Shown here in pieces: positions 8,580 through 17,824 of a stretch of DNA of 64,000 nt (the first letter of the stretch is position 1; the number at the start of each line of letters is the position of its first letter). Made by a program: the position numbers and the translations under genes. Origin of the DNA: Sphingobacteriales bacterium 39-19 (GTDB lineage: Bacteria > Bacteroidota > Bacteroidia > Chitinophagales > Chitinophagaceae); contig MKTX01000017.1 of assembly GCA_001898465.1 (NCBI GenBank), positions 186,001 to 250,000 on the forward strand, written 5' to 3'. Below the pieces are notes generated by a model. It had not been told where the DNA came from. It worked only from the letters and a program-made list of their open reading frames with translations, and searched no databases.

Positions 8580-11081
8580 TTAAAAACGGGCAAAGAGTTT
8601 TGCATTCAGTAAGCGGGGAGTAAGCCGGTTGGGAATTGCATATACAGAATTTGAAAAATCTTTTATCAGTTGATAACTAATTGTATTGGCCCGGTCAATT
8701 AAATTAAATACTTCCAGGCTGGCCCAAATATTTTTGAACCCCCGAAAAGGACTGTGGCTGCGCCTTTGCGAAGCTTCGCTAAGCAGTTGGGCGCTAAAGC
8801 CAATATCTACCCGCATATAAGGTTCTACAATAAGGCCGTTTCGGTAACGTACACTGCCGGGAATATTATAACTCATATTGCTGCCATAAAGCATATTTAA
8901 ATGCACTTTAAAATTTTTATTGGTAGGCAAATAATCTTCCATATATAAACCCAGTGTAAAAAGTCTGTCGCTGGGGCGGCGTAACCATCCTACTTGCTGT
9001 ACTGTGCTATCGGCAACTACTTTATCGGGGGTATTGGCATTAATGATTTCGCCTGCTGCATTTTTATATAAATAATAAAAATCATCATTTAAATTTTCAC
9101 GGCTTCGCATGATGCCAATACTGAGCCAGCTTTCTGCCCCTTCAACCAATTCGCCGAACAATCTAAAATCAAGTCCTGCGGTATAGGCTTTTGCATTGTT
9201 GTTTCCCAGGTAACGAATTTTTACATTGTCAATATCATAGGGTATTACATGGTTCATTTGTTTGTAATAGGCTTCCGTTGTAAAGCGGAATGGCCTGTTG
9301 CCCGGTCCTTTAAAATTATAATCGATCCCGGTTACAAATTGTAAACTGCGCTGGGCTTGTATGCGGGTATTAAGGCTCCCGTTATACAACCGCAATTCCC
9401 GGTAAAATGGTGGCTGTACATAGATGCCGGCAGCTGCTTTAAATACCATATCATGCCTCCAGCCCGGTTTTATACTGGCTTGCACACGGGGGCTTATATG
9501 GGTTTCTTTATTTACGCCATTATAATTTAATCTTACCCCGGCTTGTATCGTGATATCTGTTTTTCCGGAACTAATATGAATATTATCCTGCAGGTACCCG
9601 TTGTATTTATTAAAAGAAAGTTTTGCTTTATTATCAAATGCATTTATCAAACTGGGCGATTGCGGGTTATAGGGCAGGGAATACCCGGCAGAATCCTGGT
9701 ATTGCCATTGCTTTAATACATCATCAATCTTTACAAATTCTGTATTGATGCCCCATTGAAAAAAATGATTTTTATAATCATATTCACCTTTATGTTGTAA
9801 ACTTAATATATCAATTTGTAATTCATTGCGGGCATAATCCTGGTACAGGCCGGCACCCAATGGGTTTACAATTTCACCAAAACTGCTGCTCTCCCTGTCA
9901 AAATCACGCTCACCAAATAAATAGGCGCCTGCTATATCATAATTCTCTTTCTCTTTATCAGTAAACCGGCTTACCATCCATTTTAAATTGAGCGAAGATT
10001 GAGGGCGGTGAACCAGGGTGAAGCCGGTTAAAGAACTGGTATATCTGTCTTTTTCCTGGCCTTCAAAATATACATCTAAACCCAGGTTCATCGAAAAAAA
10101 AGGAGAAAAAACAGAGGCCGTCTTTTTTACCGATTCGGGGTAGAAATTAAATTTAGATACAGAATAAATTCCCAGTAATTCTGCTTGTAACTTATCGGAT
10201 ATTTTATACGTTAAAAATGCCTGTGCATCGCTGGCAGATGGTATGTAAGCGCCTTTGGTTGGTTGATTGCTTAATACATTACTGTTAGTTTTATTTCGCA
10301 CCCCGGCGAGGTAAGTAAATTTTTTATTTTTTGAATTACCTTCTATATGAGCGCCTTGTTCCAGGATACTGATATATGCGCTGCCGCCAGTTCGCACTGG
10401 TTTTTTATATTGTATATCTAATACGCTGCTCATTTTATCGCCATATTTTGCCTGGAAGCCCCCCACATAAAATTGCACATTGCGGGCCAGTTCAGGATTT
10501 ATCAGGCTAAGTCCTTCCTGCTGGCCATTGCTTACCAGGTAAGGACGGTAAATTTCAAAATCGTTGATGTACACCAGGTTCTCATCATAATTACCGCCTC
10601 GCACACTATATTGTGAAGTAAGTTCATTATTGCTGCCCACCAGCGTTTTTATCAGCGATTCTACACCCCCGGTGGTACTGGGCAGCGTGAATGCATTTTT
10701 AGGATTTATTTTTATAAGGCCTGTTTCTTCTCTTTCTTTTTCATTTTGCAGTATTATGGCATCCAGGGTTTTGCCTTCGGGGCGAAGGATAACAGTAATC
10801 ATTTCTTTTTCTGCCGGGCTTAAATAAAAATTTTTTTGAACGGTTTGTAAATTGCTGTGAGAAAAAACCAGGGCGAATGCTTTTTCTGCCGGAACACTCA
10901 TTGAAAAATAACCGCTATCATTAGTAACAATACCGGTATGTTTACCCAAGATGATAACAGAAGCCTGCTTTACCGCATTTTCATTTTCATCTATCACCCG
11001 GCCCGAAATATAGGCGCTTTGATTTTGGGCAAACAGGAAGCAGGGGAAAATAAATAAAGCAAATGCTATAAGCAGTCTCAT
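8580..11081 (-). CDS. TonB-dependent outer-membrane receptor
   Basis: The 833-residue protein has a signal peptide (1-18, ending LFAQ), a carboxypeptidase-regulatory-like domain (about 22-105), a plug domain (about 110-230, SQYSVRGGNYDENLVYINDF) and a long beta-barrel ending in LNAKLFARF, whose terminal Phe is typical of outer-membrane proteins. Such receptors import large or scarce ligands using TonB energy. No SusD partner or metal gene is adjacent, so the ligand cannot be named. It is a single gene between phoH and fabI on the same strand. Confidence 0.9.
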   Translation of the reverse strand: MRLLIAFALFIFPCFLFAQNQSAYISGRVIDENENAVKQASVIILGKHTGIVTNDSGYFSMSVPAEKAFALVFSHSNLQTVQKNFYLSPAEKEMITVILRPEGKTLDAIILQNEKEREETGLIKINPKNAFTLPSTTGGVESLIKTLVGSNNELTSQYSVRGGNYDENLVYINDFEIYRPYLVSNGQQEGLSLINPELARNVQFYVGGFQAKYGDKMSSVLDIQYKKPVRTGGSAYISILEQGAHIEGNSKNKKFTYLAGVRNKTNSNVLSNQPTKGAYIPSASDAQAFLTYKISDKLQAELLGIYSVSKFNFYPESVKKTASVFSPFFSMNLGLDVYFEGQEKDRYTSSLTGFTLVHRPQSSLNLKWMVSRFTDKEKENYDIAGAYLFGERDFDRESSSFGEIVNPLGAGLYQDYARNELQIDILSLQHKGEYDYKNHFFQWGINTEFVKIDDVLKQWQYQDSAGYSLPYNPQSPSLINAFDNKAKLSFNKYNGYLQDNIHISSGKTDITIQAGVRLNYNGVNKETHISPRVQASIKPGWRHDMVFKAAAGIYVQPPFYRELRLYNGSLNTRIQAQRSLQFVTGIDYNFKGPGNRPFRFTTEAYYKQMNHVIPYDIDNVKIRYLGNNNAKAYTAGLDFRLFGELVEGAESWLSIGIMRSRENLNDDFYYLYKNAAGEIINANTPDKVVADSTVQQVGWLRRPSDRLFTLGLYMEDYLPTNKNFKVHLNMLYGSNMSYNIPGSVRYRNGLIVEPYMRVDIGFSAQLLSEASQRRSHSPFRGFKNIWASLEVFNLIDRANTISYQLIKDFSNSVYAIPNRLTPRLLNAKLFARF

Positions 11082-11205
11082 TTTATGAAGATAAATATTT
11101 TTATAATGGCATCCGCCCGGGTATAAATGAGAAATGGCTGATTAAAAGCAGGTAATTCCCCGGTGAAAAAAATCAAAACCCTGTAATTTATAAAAAGAAA
11201 GGTGC

Positions 11206-12018
11206 TTATTTTTCCATTTGATCAATTACGGCATGAGATACGCCGGTAAATGAGAACCCGCCATCATGAAACAAGTTCTGCATGGTTACCATTTTAGTAA
11301 GGTCAGAAAACAGGCTCACTATGTAATTGGCACAATCTGCCGCACTGGCATTTCCCAGGGGGCTCATAAATTCGGCATAATTCATAAATCCATCAAATCC
11401 CTTTACACCACTCCCTGCCGTTGTACGGGTAGGCGATTGTGAAATGGTATTGATACGTACATGCTTTTTTATACCGTAATGATAACCAAAACTGCGGGCC
11501 ACACTTTCTAATAATGCTTTGGCATCGGCCATTTCATTATAATCCGGGAACACCCTTTGGGCCGCAATATAAGTAAGCGCCACTACGCTGCTCCATTCTT
11601 TTAAAGCATCTTTTTGCATACAAGTTGCCAGTACCCGGTGCAGGCTAATGGCAGAAATATCCAGGGTTTTCGCATTAAAGCCATAGTCAATTTCGGTATA
11701 AGATTTCCCTTTCCTCATATTTACACTCATGCCAATAGAGTGAAGGATAAAATCAAAACTTCCTCCAAAATGCTCCATTGTTTTATCAACCAGGTTTGTT
11801 ACATCATCATTGCTACTTACATCGCAGGGTATTACGGGGGCATTAATTTTTTCTGCAAGCTTATTTATTTCACCCATGCGCATGGCTACTGGCGCATTGG
11901 TAAGTACAATTTCAGCGCCTTCTTCATGGCAGCGCAATGCCGTTATCCAGGCAATAGAATTTTCGTCTAAAGCGCCAAAGATGATCCCTTTTTTTCCTTT
12001 CAGTAAGTGATAACTCAT
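11206..12018 (-). CDS. fabI: Enoyl-[acyl-carrier-protein] reductase (NADH), FabI type
   Basis: This enzyme reduces the trans-2-enoyl-ACP bond in the last step of the fatty-acid elongation cycle. The 270 residues form a short-chain dehydrogenase fold. Catalytic Tyr160 and Lys167 are visible in PDYNEMADAK, with the extra Tyr150 usual in FabI, and HSIGMS corresponds to the cofactor loop. The N-terminal GIIFGALDENSIAW fits the NAD-binding loop of FabI. Triclosan-class inhibitors target this family. A TATTTTTA box at 12046-12053 (minus) is a possible promoter. Confidence 0.95.
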   Translation of the reverse strand: MSYHLLKGKKGIIFGALDENSIAWITALRCHEEGAEIVLTNAPVAMRMGEINKLAEKINAPVIPCDVSSNDDVTNLVDKTMEHFGGSFDFILHSIGMSVNMRKGKSYTEIDYGFNAKTLDISAISLHRVLATCMQKDALKEWSSVVALTYIAAQRVFPDYNEMADAKALLESVARSFGYHYGIKKHVRINTISQSPTRTTAGSGVKGFDGFMNYAEFMSPLGNASAADCANYIVSLFSDLTKMVTMQNLFHDGGFSFTGVSHAVIDQMEK

Positions 12019-12060
12019 AACATTTTTTATTTAGCATTGAAGTTGTAAAAATAATCTTTC

Positions 12061-12267
12061 TCAACCAAACAAAGTTGCAGAAAACTTAAGTATAAAAAAA
12101 TCTACCAGGAACACAAGAATAAATACAGCTATGAAATGGAATAAGAAATAGAGAAATAAATGGTTCACACTTTTACGGGGGTCAATAAATCTTTTAATAA
12201 CCTTATGTACCGCATAGCCCAGCAGTAATACAAATACAATGATGAAAAGTATATATAGCTTATGCAA
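12061..12267 (-). CDS. Small two-helix membrane protein, unknown function
   Basis: The 68-residue frame encodes two strongly hydrophobic helices (about 4-22 and 38-65) around a basic loop (KVIKRFIDPRK). It starts with TTG; no ATG is available. A TATATTTT box (12273-12280, minus) lies 5 bases before the start, an arrangement seen at other genes here and supporting a real gene. I recognise no family. It precedes fabI by 42 bases on the same strand. Confidence 0.5.
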   Translation of the reverse strand: MHKLYILFIIVFVLLLGYAVHKVIKRFIDPRKSVNHLFLYFLFHFIAVFILVFLVDFFILKFSATLFG

Positions 12268-12372
12268 ATTGAAAAATATAACTTTTAAGAGCCTGTGATT
12301 ATTTTAATGAGCCTGGTTATTTTTAATTTCCTGCAGATTCCATTTTAATTAAAAAATCATACCCTTCATTTT

Positions 12373-15255
12373 TTATTGTAACAGGGTGGTGGTTCCTTTT
12401 CTATAAACCGTTTTACCCCGGTAATCGATACCCTGTGCAATCCACACGTAAGTACCGGTTGATTGCATGACGCCATTGATGCGGCCATTCCAGCCCTGGT
12501 GAAAATTACGGGTACTAAATACCAGTTGCCCCCATCGGTTGTAAACTTTAAAAAATTGAGTTTGCTTCATGCCCACGGGTATGGCTCTTAATATATCATT
12601 GGTACCATCGTTATTGGGCGTAAATGCAGAGGGCACATAAATTTCCGGTCCTTTATATACTTTGATATGGATCCTGGCAGAACCTTCACAGTTCTCGGCA
12701 GTTCTGCCTGTTACTTCATAAATCATGTCATGATCAATGGTAGCGATGGGAGATTGTATAAAAGGATTATTCAACCCATAAGGAGGATCCCATGAATAGG
12801 TGCTTACTCCACTGCTGCCCAGTTCTACTGCATATAATTGAATAGGTTGGCCCATGGCTGCAACAGTATCGTAACCTGCAAACATTCTTACTGATGGAGT
12901 TACTTTGAGCATGACCGTATCGTACACTAAAGAATTACAACCTTTCGCATCTTTCACTTTTAAATAATAATACCTGTTTTCTAATGGACGAACCACGGTA
13001 GGTGTTGCAGCATGCGGATCGCTTAACCAATCGGAAGGGGTCCATGTGAATTCAATACCGCCACTGCCATGTAATTCAATACTTCCGCCCACACAAATAG
13101 CCACATCATCTCCTGCATTGGGAAGAGGAGCCGGGTTCACCCGTACTTGTATACTATCTATTTTATTACAAATACCCCGGGTAGCCGTTACATAGTATTT
13201 AGTATCTGCCGTGGGATTTGCAATGGGATTTTTTATTCCTGCATTGCTTAAATGAGCAGTGGGCGTCCAGGCAAATGAGCTTGCATCAGAAATGAGAGGT
13301 AAGGGCCCCGAGGAACTTCCCTCGCAAAAAGGCGGGAGTAAGCCTGCTTGTAATATAATATTATTATGAAGGCCTATCACCACATTTTGAGGTTGTGACA
13401 GGCACCCATTGGCATCTTTTATCTTAACGATATAATTGCCCTGCCTTACCGGGAAGTTATTACTGTTTTGATAGCTGGAACCATTGTTAATGGAGTATTG
13501 AATATTGGGTTTACCACCCGTAGCATTAACGATAATATGGCCATCGGCATTACCACTGCAGCTGGCAAATGAAGTATCAATTTGCTGAATTAAAAGATCG
13601 GGGTAAGATTGTACCAGGCTGGTACTAACACTATCTATACAGCCGGATGCATCCCTTATTTTAATGGTATAATTGCCCACAGGTAAATTATTAAATGTAG
13701 CAGCAGGTTGCCAGGCCTGGTTATTTAAAGAGTATTCAACAGGCGCCTGCCATCCTGTACCCACTGAAGTTGTAATTTGTCCTGTATTTCCACCCGCACA
13801 ATGAACATCTGTTTTAGTATCTAACTGTATCTTTTTTACTTTTATATTAATAGAATCACGGGCATTACAAGTACCAATACTGGCGGTGCAATAATATTTT
13901 GTGTACTCATTTTGGGGTGTTGCAATGGGCGTACGAATATTGGCATTGTTCAAAGTACTGTTTGCATCCCATTGATAAGTGGTAAAACCGACTGATGCAT
14001 GTAAAGTAATACTGGAATTATGACAAACAAATGCGGTATCCGGATGCTGGCCAGGGAAAACAGTAAGAGTATCATAATCCCTTAATTCAATCATGGCGCT
14101 ATCCGTAGGGATGCTGCTGCTGCCGCAAGCCGCCAATGTATATATTTTTAAAATTTCATTTCCTTCTGTGATATTATCAATTAAAGGATGAATATTTAAT
14201 AACACTTCTGATTGACCCGATGGTATGGTTACACTGTTGGGCATGGTTTGCACATCCACCCCATTGGTAACAGTACCCCCATAAGCCAGGTTCACTACCT
14301 GTGAAAATGAAGAAGCGTTTCTTCTTTTTATTTTTAATGCCCCGGTTACACAGCCCTCTACCAAATAACTCACCCCATTGGCATCGGTTTGTGTAAGATT
14401 GGTGAGTTCAAATGAATTTGAACTTAAACTTTTTGCTTCCAGGAAAACGCCACTATCATATAAGGCATCTCCTACATCGGAGATCACTAATTTTAAATGG
14501 TAGGTTTGGCAGGGAACTACTTCGGCAAGGGCAGTCAAAACCGTAGTATGCCCGTCATGGGTGAGATAAGAGCCGCTGGTATTATCTACATAATAAATGG
14601 TATTTGCCGGGCATAAAGCAACACCCGAAAAATCTTTTACATTATTGATATTGAAAATAGATACCGGTAAATTTGTGTTGGGCACCAATGCAATATTGGT
14701 AGGCGCAGGAAAACCGGGTCCGGTAATAAAAAAAGCAAACGCATCATTATAGGAACTAAAAGTGCCCGGGCAGGCAAAAGCAGGTGTGTATTCTTCGGAA
14801 CTAAAAACATACCTGAATTTAATGGAATCGCCCAGGGGAATAAAATCAAATTCCAATATGGCTGCATCATGTAATTCACTTAAAGGAAACCCGATTGCAT
14901 TGGCAAGCTGTGTATCGCCTCCTAAATTCCAGCTGTTATCGGCCAGCACATTATCGGCAATATCCAACCCGTTTAAATCTACTCCATTATCTCCTCCACT
15001 CGTTTTCGCCCTGCCATTGGTTATTACAATGCCACTGTCTAAACCCAAACCCACATTAGGGCGGCTATTAAAAAAAGCTGCCATTTCTGTACTTCCGGTA
15101 AAAGTTACATTGCTTATACTCACCCCATCACCCACCAATCGTTGGGCGAGGGCCTGGGCATTGCTGGAGGGCGTAATGGTTAACTGGGCCGTGGCTTGCA
15201 TACCGAATCCCAAAAAAGCGATACAATAAAAAGGGAGGCGTAAATGTAAAATCAT
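12373..15255 (-). CDS. Large secreted adhesin-like protein: choice-of-anchor L, SprB repeats, T9SS type B sorting tail
   Basis: The 960-residue protein has a signal peptide (about 1-23, ending ATAQ). Residues about 30-285 match the choice-of-anchor L domain (GLDSGIVITNGRA, FRYVFSSEEYTPAF). SprB-like repeats follow at about 480-630 (GGNTGQITTSVGTGW, GNADGHIIVNATGG), then PKD/Ig-like modules. Residues about 868-960 form the gliding-motility-associated C-terminal domain (PSAFTPNNDGTNDILRAI, YNRWGQLVF), a type B signal for type IX secretion. It is probably displayed at the cell surface. Neither PorP/SprF nor other T9SS machinery is in the window. Confidence 0.9.
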   Translation of the reverse strand: MILHLRLPFYCIAFLGFGMQATAQLTITPSSNAQALAQRLVGDGVSISNVTFTGSTEMAAFFNSRPNVGLGLDSGIVITNGRAKTSGGDNGVDLNGLDIADNVLADNSWNLGGDTQLANAIGFPLSELHDAAILEFDFIPLGDSIKFRYVFSSEEYTPAFACPGTFSSYNDAFAFFITGPGFPAPTNIALVPNTNLPVSIFNINNVKDFSGVALCPANTIYYVDNTSGSYLTHDGHTTVLTALAEVVPCQTYHLKLVISDVGDALYDSGVFLEAKSLSSNSFELTNLTQTDANGVSYLVEGCVTGALKIKRRNASSFSQVVNLAYGGTVTNGVDVQTMPNSVTIPSGQSEVLLNIHPLIDNITEGNEILKIYTLAACGSSSIPTDSAMIELRDYDTLTVFPGQHPDTAFVCHNSSITLHASVGFTTYQWDANSTLNNANIRTPIATPQNEYTKYYCTASIGTCNARDSINIKVKKIQLDTKTDVHCAGGNTGQITTSVGTGWQAPVEYSLNNQAWQPAATFNNLPVGNYTIKIRDASGCIDSVSTSLVQSYPDLLIQQIDTSFASCSGNADGHIIVNATGGKPNIQYSINNGSSYQNSNNFPVRQGNYIVKIKDANGCLSQPQNVVIGLHNNIILQAGLLPPFCEGSSSGPLPLISDASSFAWTPTAHLSNAGIKNPIANPTADTKYYVTATRGICNKIDSIQVRVNPAPLPNAGDDVAICVGGSIELHGSGGIEFTWTPSDWLSDPHAATPTVVRPLENRYYYLKVKDAKGCNSLVYDTVMLKVTPSVRMFAGYDTVAAMGQPIQLYAVELGSSGVSTYSWDPPYGLNNPFIQSPIATIDHDMIYEVTGRTAENCEGSARIHIKVYKGPEIYVPSAFTPNNDGTNDILRAIPVGMKQTQFFKVYNRWGQLVFSTRNFHQGWNGRINGVMQSTGTYVWIAQGIDYRGKTVYRKGTTTLLQ

Positions 15256-15271
15256 AAACGTATTAAGGTTC

Positions 15272-15279
15272 TAAAAATA
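15272..15279 (-). promoter_or_regulatory. Possible -7 box for the choice-of-anchor L gene
   Basis: TATTTTTA on the minus strand matches seven of eight positions of TAnnTTTG-type boxes and lies 16 bases before the ATG at 15255. Confidence 0.3.
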
Positions 15280-15295
15280 CAAAAAAAATAATAAG

Positions 15296-15322
15296 AAATG
15301 CCGGTAAAAGTTACCGGCATTT
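15296..15322 (-). terminator. Terminator after mdh
   Basis: A perfect 12-bp stem (AAATGCCGGTAA with its complement) closes a 3-base loop. On the minus strand it is followed by a T-rich run, 33 bases past the mdh stop. It separates mdh from the adhesin-like gene. Confidence 0.85.
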
Positions 15323-15355
15323 TAATAAGGGATACCCTGTTTTACCAAAATTGCA

Positions 15356-16288
15356 TCAGGACAGGGTTGCTAAAGTTTCATTCATTTTACGAACAGCATC
15401 AGCACTTTTGTTAAACATTTCTTTCTCCTGGTCGTTTAGTTTAAAATCAATAATTTTTTCCCAGCCGTTTTTTCCAATAATAACCGGAACGCCAATACAA
15501 ATATCCTTTTGGCCGTACTCACCCTCTAAATATACGCAGCAGGGCACCATTTTCTTTTCATCTCTTACAATGGCTTCTACCAGCATGGCTCCGGCGGCAC
15601 CGGGAGCATACCAGGCCGAAGTACCTAACAGGCCGGTAAGGGTTGCGCCACCCACCATGGTATTGGCAGCCACTTTTTGTGCTTGTTCATCATCCAGGAA
15701 TTCAGATACCGGGTTACCGCAATAAGTAGCAAGCCGGGTTAACGGAATCATGGTTGTATCACCGTGGCCGCCGATTACATTGGCTTGTAAATCATTTGGC
15801 GAGCAGGGGATAGCCTGGCTTAAGAAATAGCGGAAACGGGCGCTGTCTAATATGCCTCCCATACCAATAATACGGTTCTTAGGCAACCCGCTTGATTTAA
15901 GCGCCAGGTAGGTCATAGTATCCATGGGATTGCTAATAATAATAATTATACAATCGGGAGAATGTTTTAAAATATTTTCAGTAACTGACTTTACGATACC
16001 TGCATTAATACCAATCAACTCTTCCCTGGTCATACCCGGTTTACGGGGAATTCCGGAGGTAATTACAGCAACAGAACTTCCAGCTGTTTTGCTGTAATCA
16101 TTGGTACTGCCGATTATCCGGGTGTCAAATCCTTCAATTTGGGCCGTTTGCATCAGGTCCATTGCCTTCCCCTCTGCCACGCCTTCTTTAATATCTACAA
16201 TAACCAGTTCGTCACAAATTTGTTTGCGGGCAATATTATCAGCACAGGTTGCACCTACAGCACCAGCGCCTACTACAGTTACTTTCAT
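15356..16288 (-). CDS. mdh: Malate dehydrogenase (NAD-dependent)
   Basis: This TCA-cycle enzyme interconverts malate and oxaloacetate. With the start at 16288 it has 310 residues, usual for the lactate/malate dehydrogenase family. The NAD-binding GAGAVGATCADNIA is at the N-terminus. The substrate Arg occurs in SGIPRKPGMTREELI, and the catalytic His in IGGHGDTTMIPL. The longer frame to 16390 would add 34 unconserved residues and would cover the promoter box at 16329-16336, so the ATG at 16288 is chosen. It is divergent from efp. Confidence 0.95.
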   Translation of the reverse strand: MKVTVVGAGAVGATCADNIARKQICDELVIVDIKEGVAEGKAMDLMQTAQIEGFDTRIIGSTNDYSKTAGSSVAVITSGIPRKPGMTREELIGINAGIVKSVTENILKHSPDCIIIIISNPMDTMTYLALKSSGLPKNRIIGMGGILDSARFRYFLSQAIPCSPNDLQANVIGGHGDTTMIPLTRLATYCGNPVSEFLDDEQAQKVAANTMVGGATLTGLLGTSAWYAPGAAGAMLVEAIVRDEKKMVPCCVYLEGEYGQKDICIGVPVIIGKNGWEKIIDFKLNDQEKEMFNKSADAVRKMNETLATLS

Positions 16289-16328
16289 AAGAAAAAATTT
16301 ATTTTTTAAGTGAGCATTTTTTGTGCTG

Positions 16329-16336
16329 CAAAGGTA
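16329..16336 (-). promoter_or_regulatory. -7 box for mdh
   Basis: TACCTTTG on the minus strand is an exact TAnnTTTG match, giving a leader of roughly 35 bases to the mdh ATG at 16288. Confidence 0.6.
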
Positions 16337-16454
16337 AATATTTATCAGTACATAATTTAAATGCAATGGATTGTATTCCATATTATCCACTTCATACTAT
16401 CAACCGGATATAAAAAAGAGCGAAAACGAATTTCATATTTAAATGGGGGTTTCC

Positions 16455-16462
16455 TACTTTTG
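16455..16462 (+). promoter_or_regulatory. -7 box for efp
   Basis: TACTTTTG is an exact TAnnTTTG match, 26 bases before the efp ATG. A TTTC at 16431-16434 could serve as a weak -33 element with a 20-base spacer. Confidence 0.6.
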
Positions 16463-16488
16463 CAGCCTTAAAGTACTAAAAACAATTT

Positions 16489-17052
16489 ATGGCAACTACA
16501 GCAGATATGCGTTCCGGCCTTATCTTAAAAATAGATGGCAACCTGTATACAGTAATAGAATTCGGGCAAAATAAAACAGCCCGTGCCGCTGCAAAAGTTT
16601 GGGCAAAGATGAAAGGAGTGGATAATAACCGCACTATAGAAATTACCTGGAACAGTGGTGAAACCATTTATCCGGTACGGGTAGAGAAGAAAGCGTATCA
16701 ATATTTATACAAGGATGATACGGGGTATAGTTTTATGGACAATGAAACTTTTGAGCAGGTAACTGTTGCAGAAAGCATGGTAGATGCCCCCCAGTTTTTA
16801 AAAGAAGGCCAGGAAGTAAGTGTATTAATTAACGGAGAAACAGATTTGCCCATGGGTGTGGAATTACCCGATAAAATTGTATTAATGGTCACGTACAGTG
16901 AGCCGGGCATTAAAGGAGATACAGCTACCCGAACGCTAAAACCTGCAACGGTAGAAACCGGTGCTACTGTAAATGTTCCGCTGTTTGTAAATGAAGGCGA
17001 ATTGATACGTATCAATACCAAATCGGGCGAATATGTAGAAAGGGTAAAATAA
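16489..17052 (+). CDS. efp: Translation elongation factor P with Arg-tipped loop
   Basis: EF-P binds the ribosome and rescues stalling at proline runs. The 187 residues cover the KOW-like domain I and OB domains II and III, ending in the conserved NEGELIRINTKSGEYVERVK. The loop that carries the modified residue reads QNKTARAAAKVW, placing Arg32 at the tip where many EF-Ps have Lys in PGKG. An Arg at this place is the rhamnosylated residue in EarP-dependent EF-Ps, but no earP or epm gene is visible here, so the modification state is unknown. It is a single gene followed by its own terminator. Confidence 0.95.
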   Translation: MATTADMRSGLILKIDGNLYTVIEFGQNKTARAAAKVWAKMKGVDNNRTIEITWNSGETIYPVRVEKKAYQYLYKDDTGYSFMDNETFEQVTVAESMVDAPQFLKEGQEVSVLINGETDLPMGVELPDKIVLMVTYSEPGIKGDTATRTLKPATVETGATVNVPLFVNEGELIRINTKSGEYVERVK

Positions 17053-17068
17053 TAATATGATAAGGTAT

Positions 17069-17098
17069 AAGGGTGGTTTTTCCGCCCTTCTCTTTTTT
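17069..17098 (+). terminator. Terminator after efp
   Basis: AAGGGTGG and CCGCCCTT (one G:T pair) form an 8-bp stem around a T5 loop, followed by CTCTTTTTT, 16 bases past the efp stop. Confidence 0.8.
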
Positions 17099-17264
17099 AG
17101 TCATTCATACAAAAATCAAAGAATTTCATTCAATTTCTGCGAATTTTGAACAAAAACAGGCTCATTTTCATCAAAATCTTATAAATATTTCTTGCCTCCA
17201 TATTTAATCATTCCATATCTTAGCTGTCCGTTTGTCTATCTCATTCATCATTTAACCAACACAC

Positions 17265-17741
17265 ATGGATATTAAACAAATTCAGGAGCTTGTTAAGCTC
17301 ATTAATAAAACCTCCATAGGAGAAATTACGATTGAAGAGGATGGGACTAAAATTACCATCAAGCAAAAAAAAGAACCAGTTCAAAAAATTTATACCAATG
17401 TTTCGGCGCCACAAGCAGCCCCTGCAGCTCCGGCGCCTGCTGTATCGCAGGCAACCCCGGTAACGGCAGCAAAGCCGGCAGCAGAGCCGGTAAAAGATAA
17501 TTTAATTACCATTAAAAGCCCGATGATTGGCACTTTTTACCGACAAGCCGGCCCGGATAAGCCCTTATTTGTGAATGTAGGAGATGAAGTGAGCCCCGGT
17601 AAAGTGGTATGCATCATAGAAGCCATGAAACTTTTTAATGAAATAGAAAGTGAAGTAAAAGGAAAGATTGTAAAGGTACTGGTTGATGACGCAAGCCCGG
17701 TAGAATACGATCAGCCCCTTTTCCTGGTTGATCCTTCATAA
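17265..17741 (+). CDS. accB: Acetyl-CoA carboxylase biotin carboxyl carrier protein
   Basis: The protein carries the biotin that shuttles CO2 from AccC to the carboxyltransferase in malonyl-CoA synthesis. Its 158 residues show an N-terminal helical region (1-40), an Ala/Pro-rich linker (about 45-77) and a C-terminal biotinyl domain (78-157). The biotin site is Lys122 in IIEAMKLFNE. accC follows after 83 bases on the same strand, so they are probably cotranscribed. The carboxyltransferase genes accA and accD are not here. Confidence 0.95.
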   Translation: MDIKQIQELVKLINKTSIGEITIEEDGTKITIKQKKEPVQKIYTNVSAPQAAPAAPAPAVSQATPVTAAKPAAEPVKDNLITIKSPMIGTFYRQAGPDKPLFVNVGDEVSPGKVVCIIEAMKLFNEIESEVKGKIVKVLVDDASPVEYDQPLFLVDPS

Positions 17742-17824
17742 TTACTGATTTAAAATTTCAAGTAAATACATTATAAGATTGATAATCATTATAAATACTA
17801 TAATGTTACTTTCAAAACAAATCC

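Noticed and set aside
8423-8623. Open frame of 66 codons on the plus strand between phoH and the TonB receptor
   Set aside because: It overlaps the phoH promoter box and the 3' end of the receptor gene, and the product looks random.
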